From assembly GCA_947652605.1 (NCBI GenBank), contig OX393576.1, forward strand, positions 61,232,966 through 61,296,965: a stretch of DNA of 64,000 bases, read 5' to 3'. Positions 24,379-36,662 of the stretch are shown here, piece by piece (within the stretch, counting starts at the first letter, position 1; each line of letters begins with the position of its first letter). The notes below the pieces were generated by a model. The model had not been told where the DNA came from. It made no database searches and saw only the letters and a list, made by a program, of their open reading frames with translations. This DNA comes from Elmis aenea (lineage: Eukaryota; Arthropoda; Insecta; Coleoptera; Elmidae). Both the position numbers and the translations under genes were made by a program.

Positions 24379-25371
24379 AGCTGGGTTCCCTCTATCTAAG
24401 GTGTGCGCTAGTGCGCGCGCACAGCGTTTAAAAATTTGCGCACAAAGATAATACATTCGCGCACAGTAATATTCAAATTTTGGAATATCAATTTGTTCGT
24501 GGAAACATTAATAAAATCAGATCAATACCTCAAAGAAACTAATGTTCCATGGAGCAGTAAAGTAAAAATTATTCTTGAGAAAGCTCGCGAAAGAACAATA
24601 TTGCAAATGTTGATTTGATGCCAATACCGAATTCCGCATAAATACATCTTATGTTATTATTGATAAACTTCTATCCAGAAGTACAAAAGAGAAAGTGTGC
24701 CTATAATGACATTTATTCAAACATTGACTTTCTGGTCAGTTCGAAAAATGTAAATGAAGACACAATTAGAAAAAATGCTGCAGAGTTATGTACAACATTT
24801 ATGTTGACGTTTTAGAAAATAATGTTATCGAAGAATGCCCTTATTTTAAACACTTTTATTAAGAAAGAAAATATTTCTACTGAGAAACTAAGTTTAAGGA
24901 CAATAATTGATTCAAAAACTGAGTCTACATTTTCTAACGTGGTCACAGCAATGCGCATTTTTTAAGTATTGCCGCTACAAATTGCAGAGGTGAAACACCT
25001 TTTTCAGCACTTAAAAGAATAAAAAATTATTTACGCTTATCTTTGGGACAGGGCAAATTAAATGATTTAAGTATTTTGTCCATAGAGAGTAATTTATTTA
25101 ATTATTTAAATAGAGGCGAAATAATTAACCAGTTTGTCAAAGAAAAAGCTAGGAAAATAAATACTTATGTTTTTTTTTTTTTAGTTTATACAGTTAGTTT
25201 TTGCTCATATAGCTTATTTGAATTTTGCATGAATTTTACATTTTTCTTTGTTTATTGGTAATATATCGACATTTTTTGGTTCTGAAACTTTGGTAAAACT
25301 TGGTAAAACTTCTCCTCCCGTGTATTATTGTTAGTAGCCCACGGGCGCCAAATATCTTAAGACGGCCCTGA
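24379..25371 (+). mobile_element. Decayed hAT element, right end GACGGCCCTG
   Basis: The left part begins around AGCTGGGTTCCCTCTATCTA followed by a GTGCGC/GCGCAC-rich subterminal stretch. The right part ends GGGCGCCAAATATCTTAAGA then CGGCCCTG at 25371. The interior carries a recognisable transposase remnant. The matching CAGGGCCG left end is not where expected, so the 5' side is truncated or rearranged, and no target duplication is assigned. Confidence 0.68.
24436..25168 (+). pseudogene. hAT transposase remnant with C-terminal dimerisation region
   Basis: The clearest block is at 24962-25168, with NCRGETPFSALKRIKNYLR, then LGQGKLNDLSILSIESNL and a KEKARK tail. This matches the C-terminal dimerisation domain of hAT transposases ('ERSFS.LK.IK.YLR..M.QERLN.LA.LSIE'). 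Just upstream FSNVVTAMRIF lies in a different frame, so a one-base shift sits near 24960. The 24436-24618 piece and the region to 24900 contain further fragments with stops. The active-site residues cannot be identified and the gene is dead. The lineage resembles ZMYM/52-kDa-repressor-like hATs. Confidence 0.82.
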
Positions 25372-26215
25372 TCACAAGTATGGAATTATTATTGTAAAGT
25401 GTAAACTACTGGAACGCTGTTGCTAGCAAAATCCTTTGAATGAAAGTTCGCGTCATCATAGGCAGTTAGGATCATTAAAACAATGATCAACTCTGATTTA
25501 AAAGATGTTTCAATTATGAGGCGATTAAAAGTAAAAGGATCCCGAACTAAATGGAATTTCAAGAACTCCAATAATAAATTAACAGTATTTAAATGTTTAA
25601 CAGCACGATAACGTACCACATAAGTTACACAATATAAAGCGCTGGTGTGCAATTTAATTTCTATTACTATTAATTATTGAAGATATCTTTCAATTATGGT
25701 ATAGTATACCGATACACTACAAGATGTAATATAATATTTTATGCAACTTTATGACATGCATTTATTTATCAAAGATGAAGAGAGACATATAAGGTAATAT
25801 TTAATTAACCCGTAAGTTCTTTGCGATCCTTTATAAGGTTTTATTAAAGTTTGATTAAAAATTTCAGACGTAATTAAAATTTTTCTCTTTTATTTTCGTT
25901 CATGTAGCTGAGACGGTTCTAGCTCACGCTTAAAGATGCTAAACGATAATTTCACATAAAACTGAGAATCTCTTTGTTTGAATATAACTGGCTAGGTGCA
26001 AAGTATGACATTTAAATTTTTGGAAATTACTAAACCAAGACACACGGCAAAAACTTGTGTGAAATTGTATGCTTGCTTGATCAGGCAGAATGACGCCGGT
26101 TATTCATAAAATACTCAAGGTCTAATCTAATTTGGTAGGTACACTGTTTACTACAATACAAAGCAAAATTTAATTTTTGATACTCTAATGTTTTCAAATA
26201 TGAGACGATATTTTG
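25372..26215. other. AT-rich sequence, no gene seen
   Basis: The minus-strand frame at 25389-25652 has no recognisable features. Confidence 0.45.
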
Positions 26216-27042
26216 TAGGGTTTCTTTCCCGAAATTCCGATCCATTTTAAGCTATTTTATATTTCCCGGGCAATACTTAATGTCCAGGGAATTCCCGAGA
26301 TTTAAGAAAAAAAGGTATTTTCGTTTATTTTGTGCTAAGATCTTTGTAATACTATCATAACTTATCAAAATTTATAAATATCTTTACTACCAGTAAATTA
26401 TGAAACAACTTTATTTTATTTCAAAATCAAGTTACGTACACCCGCAGTATGGCGTAAGGAAGCCCGGTCTCCACGACAAAGTTAATATCTTTAAAATACT
26501 TTTCCAGTTCTATTTTTGTGCACCCTGGTGATGCGAACAGAATAGCTTATAAATGAAATTTTATCGATAAAAACGATATGTCTGCTGATAGATGCTCTTA
26601 AGACGATTCTACCCATATCAATAGAGACTGAAAGAACATTTTATGCAGCATAACTATCTGTTAATAAATTTAGAGTAAGACCATGCGACCGAAGCATAGA
26701 TCATCTTTGTTTTCTTAAATCATATAACAAAAATTCATTGTAAAAATTATGTTATTGTGTTTATTAAAATGAAATTGCAATAGAAAGGCGATATTTCTAA
26801 AATGTATGTTTCTCTCACCAATATTATTTTATTATTTATAGTAATCATGGCGCAAAATGTATTACATATATGACTTGGAGTTGTTTTCAAGTAATAAAGC
26901 GCTCTCTTCCTTTTTTGAGTTATTTATTTAAAAATATTGACATAATTTATTACGTCCCGGAATCCGTGGAAATACCGGGACAAAGACCGATTTAATCCCG
27001 GAATCCCGGAACAAGCAAAATGATCAAATATGAGAAACCCTA
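26216..27042. mobile_element. Probable hAT-like MITE with TAGGGTTTC ends
   Basis: TAGGGTTTCTTTCCCG at the left is mirrored by GAGAAACCCTA at the right. Subterminal CCCGGG/GGAATTCCC and CCCGGAATCCCGG blocks also mirror each other. A clear target duplication could not be assigned. Confidence 0.6.
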
Positions 27043-28619
27043 ATGTATTGTAATTTACTATAGCATTGAGCATTTTTGACTGTAATGTGTATTGCCAAGA
27101 GAAATATACAGATATACCTACCGTTAATTAAAAAAAGTCACTTTCAAGCTTTAATTATTTAGGTAATTCACTTATTAACAAGAGTTTAATTAAAAATCGC
27201 TCATCATCTGTGAAAATGTATTTATTACAAAAAATTCTTACAAAACCTAATATTTTTCTCAATAATTGCCAATTACATAGTTGCGTTAATTAAATTAGTA
27301 AATAATTGCAAAATAATCGAAATAAACATGGATTTTGCACATTAAATTAAATTTTATTATAAACGCATTCCATAATTAAAAGTAAATTAATGAAGTGTTC
27401 AAGATAACAATGATTTAAATTACAATCCGATCATCAATTCGCGCTTCAACGAATATTTGTTGATAATATAACAAATTAAAACAATATTTATGGCACAGTT
27501 AACGTTACAATTATTACGGGCGTGACAAAACAAACGCGAATCAGCGAATGTTCGTTAATTTATAACAAATGAAAATAATAATTATCGCAGCTAGTGTGAT
27601 GATTATGGACGTGCAGAAACTCCGACGTAGATAATTTTGATATCAAATACAAAGTAGTGTTGTGGAACAGGTGCAATAAAATTTAATGTTTAAATTCCCC
27701 AGCTGTTTTATATTAAAGTTTTTAATTAAATTTCGCTCGATTACGGTGCCAACATAAAATGCAATGTGCAGAGCATTATCTAGTTCCGCAGTTAACGACT
27801 ACTACATTACCACCGTATACCTGAAACTTATGAGTACAACCGGCCATTTATAGGAAAGTTTTTTCAATAAAATGTGTGCTGTGAGAGGCTAATAAATTGC
27901 ATAAGACGACTTATCGCGAAGAGGAAACGAATCACACCAAGTCGAACAATACACGGTTAATGTCCTTCCGAGTCCGGTAAGGCCAGTGCACCGGCCACTT
28001 CCACTTTTGCAAGTAATTAGCTAAATTATTTCTGCTTGGGTAAAGCTATCCATCGACTGCAAGGCACAATATAAATAACACTTGCAGCTAAGCACATACA
28101 AGCCGAAGCTATAACTTAGCGTTTACAAAGTTCTTTCACGTGGTGGCTTTAGCGTAATTTTTTTTTTAAAGCTATTCAACACAAAAATATAAACAGACAA
28201 AAATTAAAATTTTTAAAAAACTTCAGAAAACCAGAAGCCAAAAGTTTGTAAATTAACTTTTTTCAAATGTACGTAAAGGTTATTTGTACACCCAAAAATA
28301 GATTACATATTTGTATTAAACCTATTATTTGGTACCTATGTGATTGTTACAATCACATTAACTAGCTAAAAAAAAAATATGTCATTCTTTTGAAAATTTA
28401 TGAGCTAACCACACGATAACAATAATTGCATGTCATTCAGTTTTACTTAAGTAATAAAGAAAAAAGCTTCATCAAAAAAAAAGTAGTATTGACTTAACTT
28501 GAAAGTGGTGTATTAATATACATTGTTCTTCGCTTCGAGATATTTAAGAGTTTGCTTTAAATACTGATAAAGTCTGCTAAGTTTACCCAAGTTTCTATGA
28601 ATTTAAAGTAATCAATCAA
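27043..28619. other. AT-rich sequence, no gene seen
   Basis: No coding frame, RNA gene or paired repeat was recognised. Confidence 0.45.
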
Positions 28620-29262
28620 ATTCCCTTCTGCCCGTAGGTGTAGGGATGGGTGCACCCTATGTATTATATACATAGTTTTGCGCCATAGTTTTTTGTTCTG
28701 TGCCATTTCTTTCGCTTCGCGCCATGATTTTCCTTTCTTCTCCAAAGTTTTTGTTACCCATGTTTTTCTCGGTCTTCCTCTTTTTCTCCTTGTGTGTATT
28801 ATTGCTTACCACACTCTCTTTACCTGTCTTCTTGGGTCCATCCTCTCTAGATGCCCCCACCAACTCAGTTGTCTAGTTTCTATGAATTCTATAGGATAGA
28901 TTCCACTTCTAATTCATTTCTAATCATTTGGTTTCTAAATCTGTCTTTTTTTGTTGTACCTACCTGTTACTAGTCTTAAAAATGTTTTTTTCGGCCGCAT
29001 GGATTTTACTTTTTTAGCTCGATATGAATGTCAATAACTCGCACCCAAATGTCAAGATCGGTCTGTATATTGTACGGTATACACTGATTTTTGTCTATTT
29101 TGAAACTTCTTTTTTTAGTGCCTTTTCTATCCTCTTGTTAATTTCCAATTCTTGTTGTCCTGTATTTTCGATTATTACTCCTAGGTAATCGAAATATTGT
29201 AAAGTTTTTATTTTTTCTCCTTCAATTTCTATTTTTATGTTCTCGTTTCCTTCGTTTGTCGT
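28620..29262 (-). pseudogene. Non-LTR retrotransposon reverse-transcriptase 3' end, broken
   Basis: The minus strand reads, in order, YFDYLGVIIENTGQQELEI, then YRTIYRPILTFGCE, then KSKIHAAE, then after further frameshifts RRKRGRPRKTWV and KSWREAKEMAQNKKLWRK. This is the standard order of blocks at the C-terminal end of insect non-LTR reverse transcriptases (FKYLGV.., ..P.LLYGCE.W.., RGRP..TW.., ..W..A...A.DR..WR). The terminus CCCTACACCTACGGGCAGAAGG-like sequence near 28621-28645 could be the element 3' end. Several stops and frameshifts make it inactive. Open frames in this interval on either strand are parts or shadows of it. Confidence 0.85.
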
Positions 29263-29269
29263 CGAATTT

Positions 29270-32200
29270 AAATATAAGAAAATTAATTAAGCAAATAATC
29301 TTTTTAAGGATTTACTACAAAAATATTCTTAACACCATTTTCATAATTATTGCATTGTAAATATTATTAAATTTTTATTATTATAATTTCTATTTAACTT
29401 AAATAAGGGTATGTTTTGGTTCGCTTTTGTTTCTAAATAAGAACAAAAAACAAAATACTGTTGTTTAATCAATCTCATTATGCATTTACTTTTTGTAAAT
29501 TCCATTATGCTTTTTTAATCCCCTTGCATTACATAGCGACTTTGATGGTGAAATAGCACAGTTTAACTTCTTAGCTTACTCAGTGTTTAATGAGACTACG
29601 GGAAATAAACTTAAACCATTATCATTATATGACATTAACTGACGAATTTTCATTTGGTCAAAGCACGTGAATAATCTGCGAATTGTCTACAAATAAAAAG
29701 TTTACACCAAATTATATGTAAACTATCCTTCCAATTTTTTTTTAAAAATGGACATATACCATTTTCATTATAAAGCGGTCCATATTTGACCATACAATAT
29801 ACGCTTAAAGAGATAGGCGTTACGGCAAAATTTACCAAAACGTGTTTAACAGGCTCCATAACGTGTCAGTCCACGGCTATTTCTTAATCGAAAATTTTCT
29901 CATACTTATATCTCCTTTCGGTCCATAAAATTCAGATAAATCATTACATAATTACAAAAATAATTAAAAAGGCTGGCATAATCGCAGCGATATAATAATT
30001 TTTAATTACTACATTTTATTACATTTCATTCAAGACCAAGGAGATGACAATAGCAATTAACCAGACTATACACATCCGGAATATAATGTTACATTTATGT
30101 TAAATTCACATGCAGAGTTCATTGGCTTATGAAAATAAAAATCAATTGAAGATGCTCTTTACCTCAAGAACAATAGAATTGCAGTAGCTTCAATTGTTTA
30201 GCGCTTAAGCGTCAGCAATAAATTTCGTTGTAGTAAACACTAAGATAAAAAGTTGTTAATTCATGGCTTAACCGTAAAATTAATAAAGACTGACAGGGTT
30301 GAAATTGATGGCAAATCAAGTTTCAGAAGTGTTGCGTTACAGGCCAAAATTATAGTCAAGTCAGAACCGCCTTAAAGTCACGAAAAAATCGCGCCATCAT
30401 AGATAAATACACATAAATTTTACACACGTTAAAACTTCAGGTATTTGATATGATAAATCTGACGCGTACCGTTTCTCTTAAGAGATGCCTCACGATTTAC
30501 GAAATTTGGAACGAATATAAACTAGAGGTTACTGGGGCAAGTTAATAAGTCACATTTAAATCCGCCTAGGTCTCCGTTGTTCAAAATAAATTCTGTTCAA
30601 ACGACAGCTATACACATCCTGAATATCAATAACAATGTGATCTTATTTGCACGAGCACAGAAAGCTAACATATTTAGATGGGTATCTGTTACGACTGAAC
30701 ACAATTCCATTTAGTTTAAAAATAAATAGCTATGCCTTTAATTTTAATACATTCAATCAAAAACGTGACGGAAATGATGTTTCTAACCCCAAAGCATTAA
30801 AGAGACTTTAAATATTCTTCCCAAATTACCGCTTTGTTGTTCTAAACTATTTTAAATTTAAACAACTATTTTAAACATATTTGTGACGTAAATATGACAC
30901 TAATTTTTAGGCCGGCCCACTTATCGCACCCAAGTCAACAAACACATCCAAAAAATATGATTCGCACTTAACGAATCTTAAGTGCAAAATTGAAGCCTTA
31001 ACACACGTTTCCATAGACAATGCCATAACTCCGTGCAAATTAAAATTTTCCAACGTTTTTCAAACCGACAAGCATATAAATTTAATTAATAAACTGCCCA
31101 GAAAAAAAAAAGAAAAATACGCACTGCTCGCTACTTGGCGTTAGAAAGGACAAATCATCATGCCGCATTCCAACAATCAGATAAACAGTCCTGCTATAAA
31201 AGGCAAATCCACAATCTCTTGAATTCTGAAAGTGACAGCGCTGACAATTATAATGGAAAATATTTTAAGAAACTGCACTTGCTGTCATTATTATAAATCA
31301 CAAAAACCTTCGCCAAAGGAAGCAACATTTAACAATTTTTAACAAATGTTTAACAAAAAATAACAGACGTAAAAGATCCACAAAAAATTGTCAAAAACAC
31401 ACATTAATGGGATAAAACACTAAATATGTCACATAAACAACACAGCTATAAAATATTTAAGTTAACCAAAAGTTGGGAATTTTTTTCACAATGTTTAAAC
31501 CTCCAATTTTTTTTCCAGAAATCATCCTGTTGCGGAATACTCTCCGTTGCTGTCCACGATAAAATATAGGTACGTTAATAATTTTATTTTTAAAATGGAA
31601 CTATTAAACTAACCAAAACTTGTTAAACTTTCTACCAATTAATTAAAAAGTATATAATACAAATCAATAACAACGAACCAATGCGAAGTATACTCCTCAA
31701 CTAAAGCTAACACATACAGTCAATCAAAATCTATTAATATTTTAGAGATATTTAATTACATATCACTAAAGAAGTCAACATTAAAAATACCGAAATAATT
31801 ATTGGCTGTCCACAGGAGTTTAATGATATGAAATACGTATTTATTATCATGCAGAAAGCTTCGTTAAAGCTTTTTCTGAATATTATTTACATTATCGATC
31901 TGTGTAATCTTAATCTGTAACTACAAATGATGCAAAAAGTTGTCGACATAATAAAAGTCATCCACATTAGCTTGTTATCGCGATAGAGATCTTATTATTT
32001 TATTATTATTACTACATTAACAATAATTGTCGGTTTACGATTTGATCACACATAAATTTCAAAGCTGATGATATTTATCTCATGGTTTCACATGTATATT
32101 AATTAACTAACACATGTATTGAGTACGATTTCTAACTAGACTATGAAAAAATGTGCTGGTGTAATGTGGCCACGTTTTTGAAAAGCTGGAATTAAATTGC

Positions 32201-35200
32201 TTTATTGAACTGCATTTTTATCATCAGTAACCGTTGCTGCGATGCTGTAAGACCAGAAAAACCTGTCTAAAGGCTTGCTGTTCATAGTCAAATCAAATCA
32301 AATCGTGGTGAAAATTTTTGCTGTGCTATCTACATCGACTCAAATTAAATTCTATAGCTAATAAAATGAAGCTGTATCATTTTGGCATTGCCACTTTTGA
32401 GAGTAGATGTTTGATTATTTTTGTTTAAATTGAGAATGTAGAAAATATGTGGCAGATTTTGTTGGACATCGAAAACAAACAACTTTTTATACACTTTAAT
32501 TTATTTTTAATTGTATATAACAAACTCAAGGTTTTTATGGCATCAACGAGAGCAATTTTCATTTCCATGGGTAAACTACATACTTAACTAAAATGTTTCT
32601 TAAAATGTCCTTTTAAGCAACGGGCTGGCCACTTTAAAATAGCTCCGAAAATTAATGACCAAGTTAAGTACCAAAAAAGCGTACAGAAAGGTTCGCCGTT
32701 CGATTTCTTTCCCTCAGTCCTAGAAACTTGTAACGTTTGCATCCAATTCAACGACATTTATGTCGTTTTCTTCGGTAATATCCATCTGCGGTTAATACTT
32801 TCCGTCTATTGAGTCGCGCTGTTTCTTGAATGTTTTAATACAATTGCGCAACACAACGCGACTTGGAATAATGACTCCCAGATAAAAGGTGGCGTTGAAA
32901 GGAAATACATTTCACTTACTGCTAACACTAAACTCTGCACGATGTTGAGAATAATATGGTACTCAGTCTTCACTATTGTGTTTTATACCTGCAGTCGAGG
33001 ATAGAATATGTGCAGCCTTTAAAACAGTAACTGTTATGGATTTATCGGTAGCCGACAACTTCCAAATGCATTCATGTATTTTCCAGCTAGGCATTCAGCG
33101 CAGATTATGCTCTTACACTCGCCAAAGAAAATGTCCACATTTCACCTAGAATAAAAGCACTTCTAATTTACTTAAGGCACTAATAAGTACAGAAGTTCTT
33201 TTAATTAACATAAAGCCTTCCTAAGTCAATAAGACTGTTGCATAATTTCTGCAGCATTTTGTGCTCTTATTTTACAACAACCAAAAACAAATAAATCTGT
33301 TTTTATTGATTGTTTGGTTTAACCTATAATTGTCTCCATCAAACCTGCAAAATGCTTATTCCTGTTTCAACATGCCAACACTCGTTCGCATGGTGCATTT
33401 AAAACTAGAGAAAAATAAACACGAGGTCCCTATAACCTACCCTATTCGCTAGGCATAGCATCCTTGTAAAACTTTAAAAATGGCAAAATTAAAATTATGT
33501 GAAGTCTACCCTTGGAGATACAAACTTTTTTGCCATAAGATGGCGTAAGGTAATTGATAAAAATGGTCACTTTGCTTTTGATTAAATATAGATACATTTA
33601 TTTACCATGTTAAATTGCTATGACTTTTATCTAAAAATATGACAAAACTTATGCAACAACCTTACTTGCAACAAGGCTCTTAATTTTGTATGAAACTTTT
33701 TCTTTTAGAGATAAGAGACATGCTGTGCCCACAAAAGTTTTAAGTTCAATTCAGAATCACTTCCCGATTTTTAACAGCAAACTTATGAAGTAAAAATTCT
33801 CAGTAATATTATAGAACATAAATTCGCCCTTGACAGAGAGAATAGACGTCCTGACACTTGAAAATGAAAGTTATGCGAGCAAACCGTGGGTCAGCAGGGT
33901 CCTGAGACGCCTCCTTTAAGAGCTAATGACCGTGTAATAAATACTTAGTTGCCATGGTACAATCCATTATAAGGAAACAACTTGTTGCATAAGGCAATAT
34001 ACCTTGCAAAAATTCCGTTTACAACTTGTAATACTATCGGAACTATACGAAGTATTTAGATATTTTATTGCAATGGAATTCGCAATTTAAAAATAGAATC
34101 TTTTGATTATATTAAGCAAGGAAGAAGTTAAGGTTGCGTTAGGGTTTACATTTTATAAATACCAAAATACTAGGATTAACATTACCATTTATTTATTATT
34201 CTTGCATAATTTATCAAGTTTTATATTTGTTTGGGACTTGTAAGAAATCCGGTAACGGCCAAATATCTAGTAGAGATTGAATTTTAAACAAGGCGGAATT
34301 TCAGAGGTCTTAAACAAAGTTAAACACATAATGCTTAAATAACATTTGTTTAAAACTAAGACTAAGATTTACCAATAAAACATTGAAACTACTAATTAAT
34401 TTTTAAAATATATTACCTGTTTATAAGATTTGTCATAAAACAGTGTGGCTGTGAATTTTTCAATAACGTAATAACACACGGGTTGTGCCAATTTTTGGCT
34501 TTTTTAACAATAACGTTTAATTCTTTTGTAATAATTAAATATCCAATGTTATTAAAATCATTAATTGTACAGACGTTGTATCAAAATTTTAAAACTCTGT
34601 CATTTATCTTCGATACTCTTTGAAGGCTATCCTTAAACCTGTAAAAGTAATATTGCTCTCATTACCTGCAAATTTTAAAATTCATAAAGGAGCACAATTA
34701 ATATGCAGAGTCAATGCAAATTCAGGTTGCCCGGAATTAAATCAAGAAAGACTTAATTACGCATTAAAATCTTCGTCAAAATATTTTCGGAATGTTTTTA
34801 TTACAAAAATTATCTTGCTCGTGCATTTTATTTCACGAGCAATTAAATGTTTACGAAAACTAATGCAATAACTAAAATTTTTAAGGTAATTTAAATTGTT
34901 TTTAGAAACACAACCTTTTAGTATTTAGTAGATATAAATTGTTCAAATTTTAACCTGATGTCGTAAGAATTTCAAAGTATTAATTAGGCTTTATAAACAC
35001 TGGCATGAACGAATATTTAATTTAGTTGATAATAGAAATGTGAAGACAAAATAATTATATTTGTAACCCCAGAGAGCAATTTGTAACATGCAAATTTAAT
35101 TTTATGGGGGATTTAATTATCTCTTCCATGGCTAATACAATACGGATTGTGCCAACTGAAATTTTAAATTCGTACACGCAACCTTTGTGTGCAAGTATAT

Positions 35201-35370
35201 CTAGAGAAAACATTGTTGCTAAGAAAAATGCGAAGGAAAACATTTAATCAGAAAACAAAACAAAATTTCTATTGTTTGGAGAAATTGCTCACAACCGGAT
35301 AATTTCGAAAAATATACTAGACAAATGACGTGGGAGTCATAATAATGATTGATACCTATTGACCATTAGT
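29270..35370. other. Long AT-rich stretch without recognised gene
   Basis: Six kilobases in which I found no domain-bearing frame, RNA gene or paired element ends. A CAGTGTGGCTGTGAATTTTT string at about 34441 resembles one end of the 21459 foldback but has no partner. Regulatory DNA cannot be excluded by eye. Confidence 0.4.
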
Positions 35371-35371
35371 C

Positions 35372-35665
35372 AGGGATGGTCCGGATTTACCATAAATCCG
35401 GAATTATTCCAGATGACCGGATTTTTCGACTAAATCTGGACCGGCAGAATATTTTCCGAGATTGGCCTGAACTGATCGGATTTTTTCTCGGAATTGTTCA
35501 AGACTGTCTGGATTATACCCGAAATTGGTTCAGATTGACCGAAATTGGTGAAGAGTGACCTAATTTTTTTCAGCACAGTCCGAACCGAACGATTTGTCCG
35601 AAATAAGTACGAACTGACACGAATTATTTCGAAATTGGTTTGGAGTGACCACATTGGTTACGGAA
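35372..35665. repeat. Degenerate minisatellite of CCGAAATTGGTTCGGA-like units
   Basis: The block alternates motifs such as GACCGGATTTTT, CGGAATTGTTCAAGACTG, CCGAAATTGGTTCAGATTGA, CCGAAATTGGTGAAGAGTGA and TCGAAATTGGTTTGGAGTGA. Units are about 25-35 bases and diverged. Open frames on both strands here come from the repeat, not a gene. Confidence 0.7.
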
Positions 35666-36239
35666 TTTTTCGTATAATGCCCACATGTTTAAGGAATTCG
35701 GCAAAAACAGATCAAAAACTATAATTTTACCAAAAAAACGACATAATACAAAAAACAAAGGAGTCTAATGAATCTTGGTTCCCAAAAAAAGGTTGCCAGG
35801 ACTGTACTTAAGTAATTTATTGGGCCTATTTTGACAAGTGTTTGGAATCTATGGTAGACTAAGCTTTAATCCACCTTTTGCTTTTGTATCCTTGTAATAA
35901 ATGCGCATTTTTTCGAAATTACACATTCCAAAAACATCTAATTAAGTAAGAGTAGTTATTAACTCCTAATAATAATGATGTTAAGTTAAACACGTAAAAG
36001 TGAATTAACGGTGAACAGCTGCGTACCGTACATATATAAAATTAACCAACGAAGTTATGTCCCTTTTACACACTTACATACAAATTATATGAAGAAAAAC
36101 AACTAATGATACACATGCTACCATAAAAATAACCTCGCACAATAGAATCGCTCGTCATATATGTACAGTTGTGTTCATTACTTAAAAGTTTTTTAACTGC
36201 AAGTAATGAATAGGATCTAATCTATCTGTTTTGATGGTC
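35666..36239. other. AT-rich sequence, no gene seen
   Basis: Nothing recognised. Confidence 0.45.
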
Positions 36240-36580
36240 AGACAACCGAAGTCCTAACTTGGCGAGCGTTTAGTAAATTCCGTGATTCGGCATAGCCAAC
36301 CAGTATTACGCGGGGTCATTTGTTGATACCGTTTAATCACACGGGGCTTGTCAATGCTGGTGTGGCGTATTAGGCACGGTCTTCTGGATACAGTGCTGGC
36401 CGATAACAGACCGTTACTACTGGTATGCCAAGTACCAAGTACCACACATAATGATACCGATCTACAGCAGGTCTGTATTTACAGCGCAATATTACCGCTT
36501 TTATTTGACTGCGTGCGTCAAATAAATCTAAACGATGTGTGTACGTTCGTACGTAGTTGTAAATAGTTGACCAGTTTTAT
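36240..36580. other. GC-richer unassigned island
   Basis: This stretch contains more balanced, non-repetitive sequence than its surroundings (for example ACGCGGGGTCATTTG and GGTCTTCTGGATACAG). Overlapping open frames occur on both strands (36254-36445 minus, 36348-36566 plus), and neither has recognised motifs. It could be an old element fragment, a leader exon or regulatory DNA. Confidence 0.3.
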
Positions 36581-36662
36581 TTGCGATGCCGATAATTGAA
36601 ATTCTAACTTTTATCGCTACGATATCAAGAATTTATTACAGCGACAATAAACGGACGTTATA

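Noticed and set aside
28678..28899. Plus-strand ORF with hydrophobic segments
   Set aside because: It is the antisense of the non-LTR reverse-transcriptase 3' end at 28620-29262.
34441..34480. End of the CAGTGTGGCTG foldback family
   Set aside because: Only about a dozen bases agree and no mirrored copy is nearby; likely chance.
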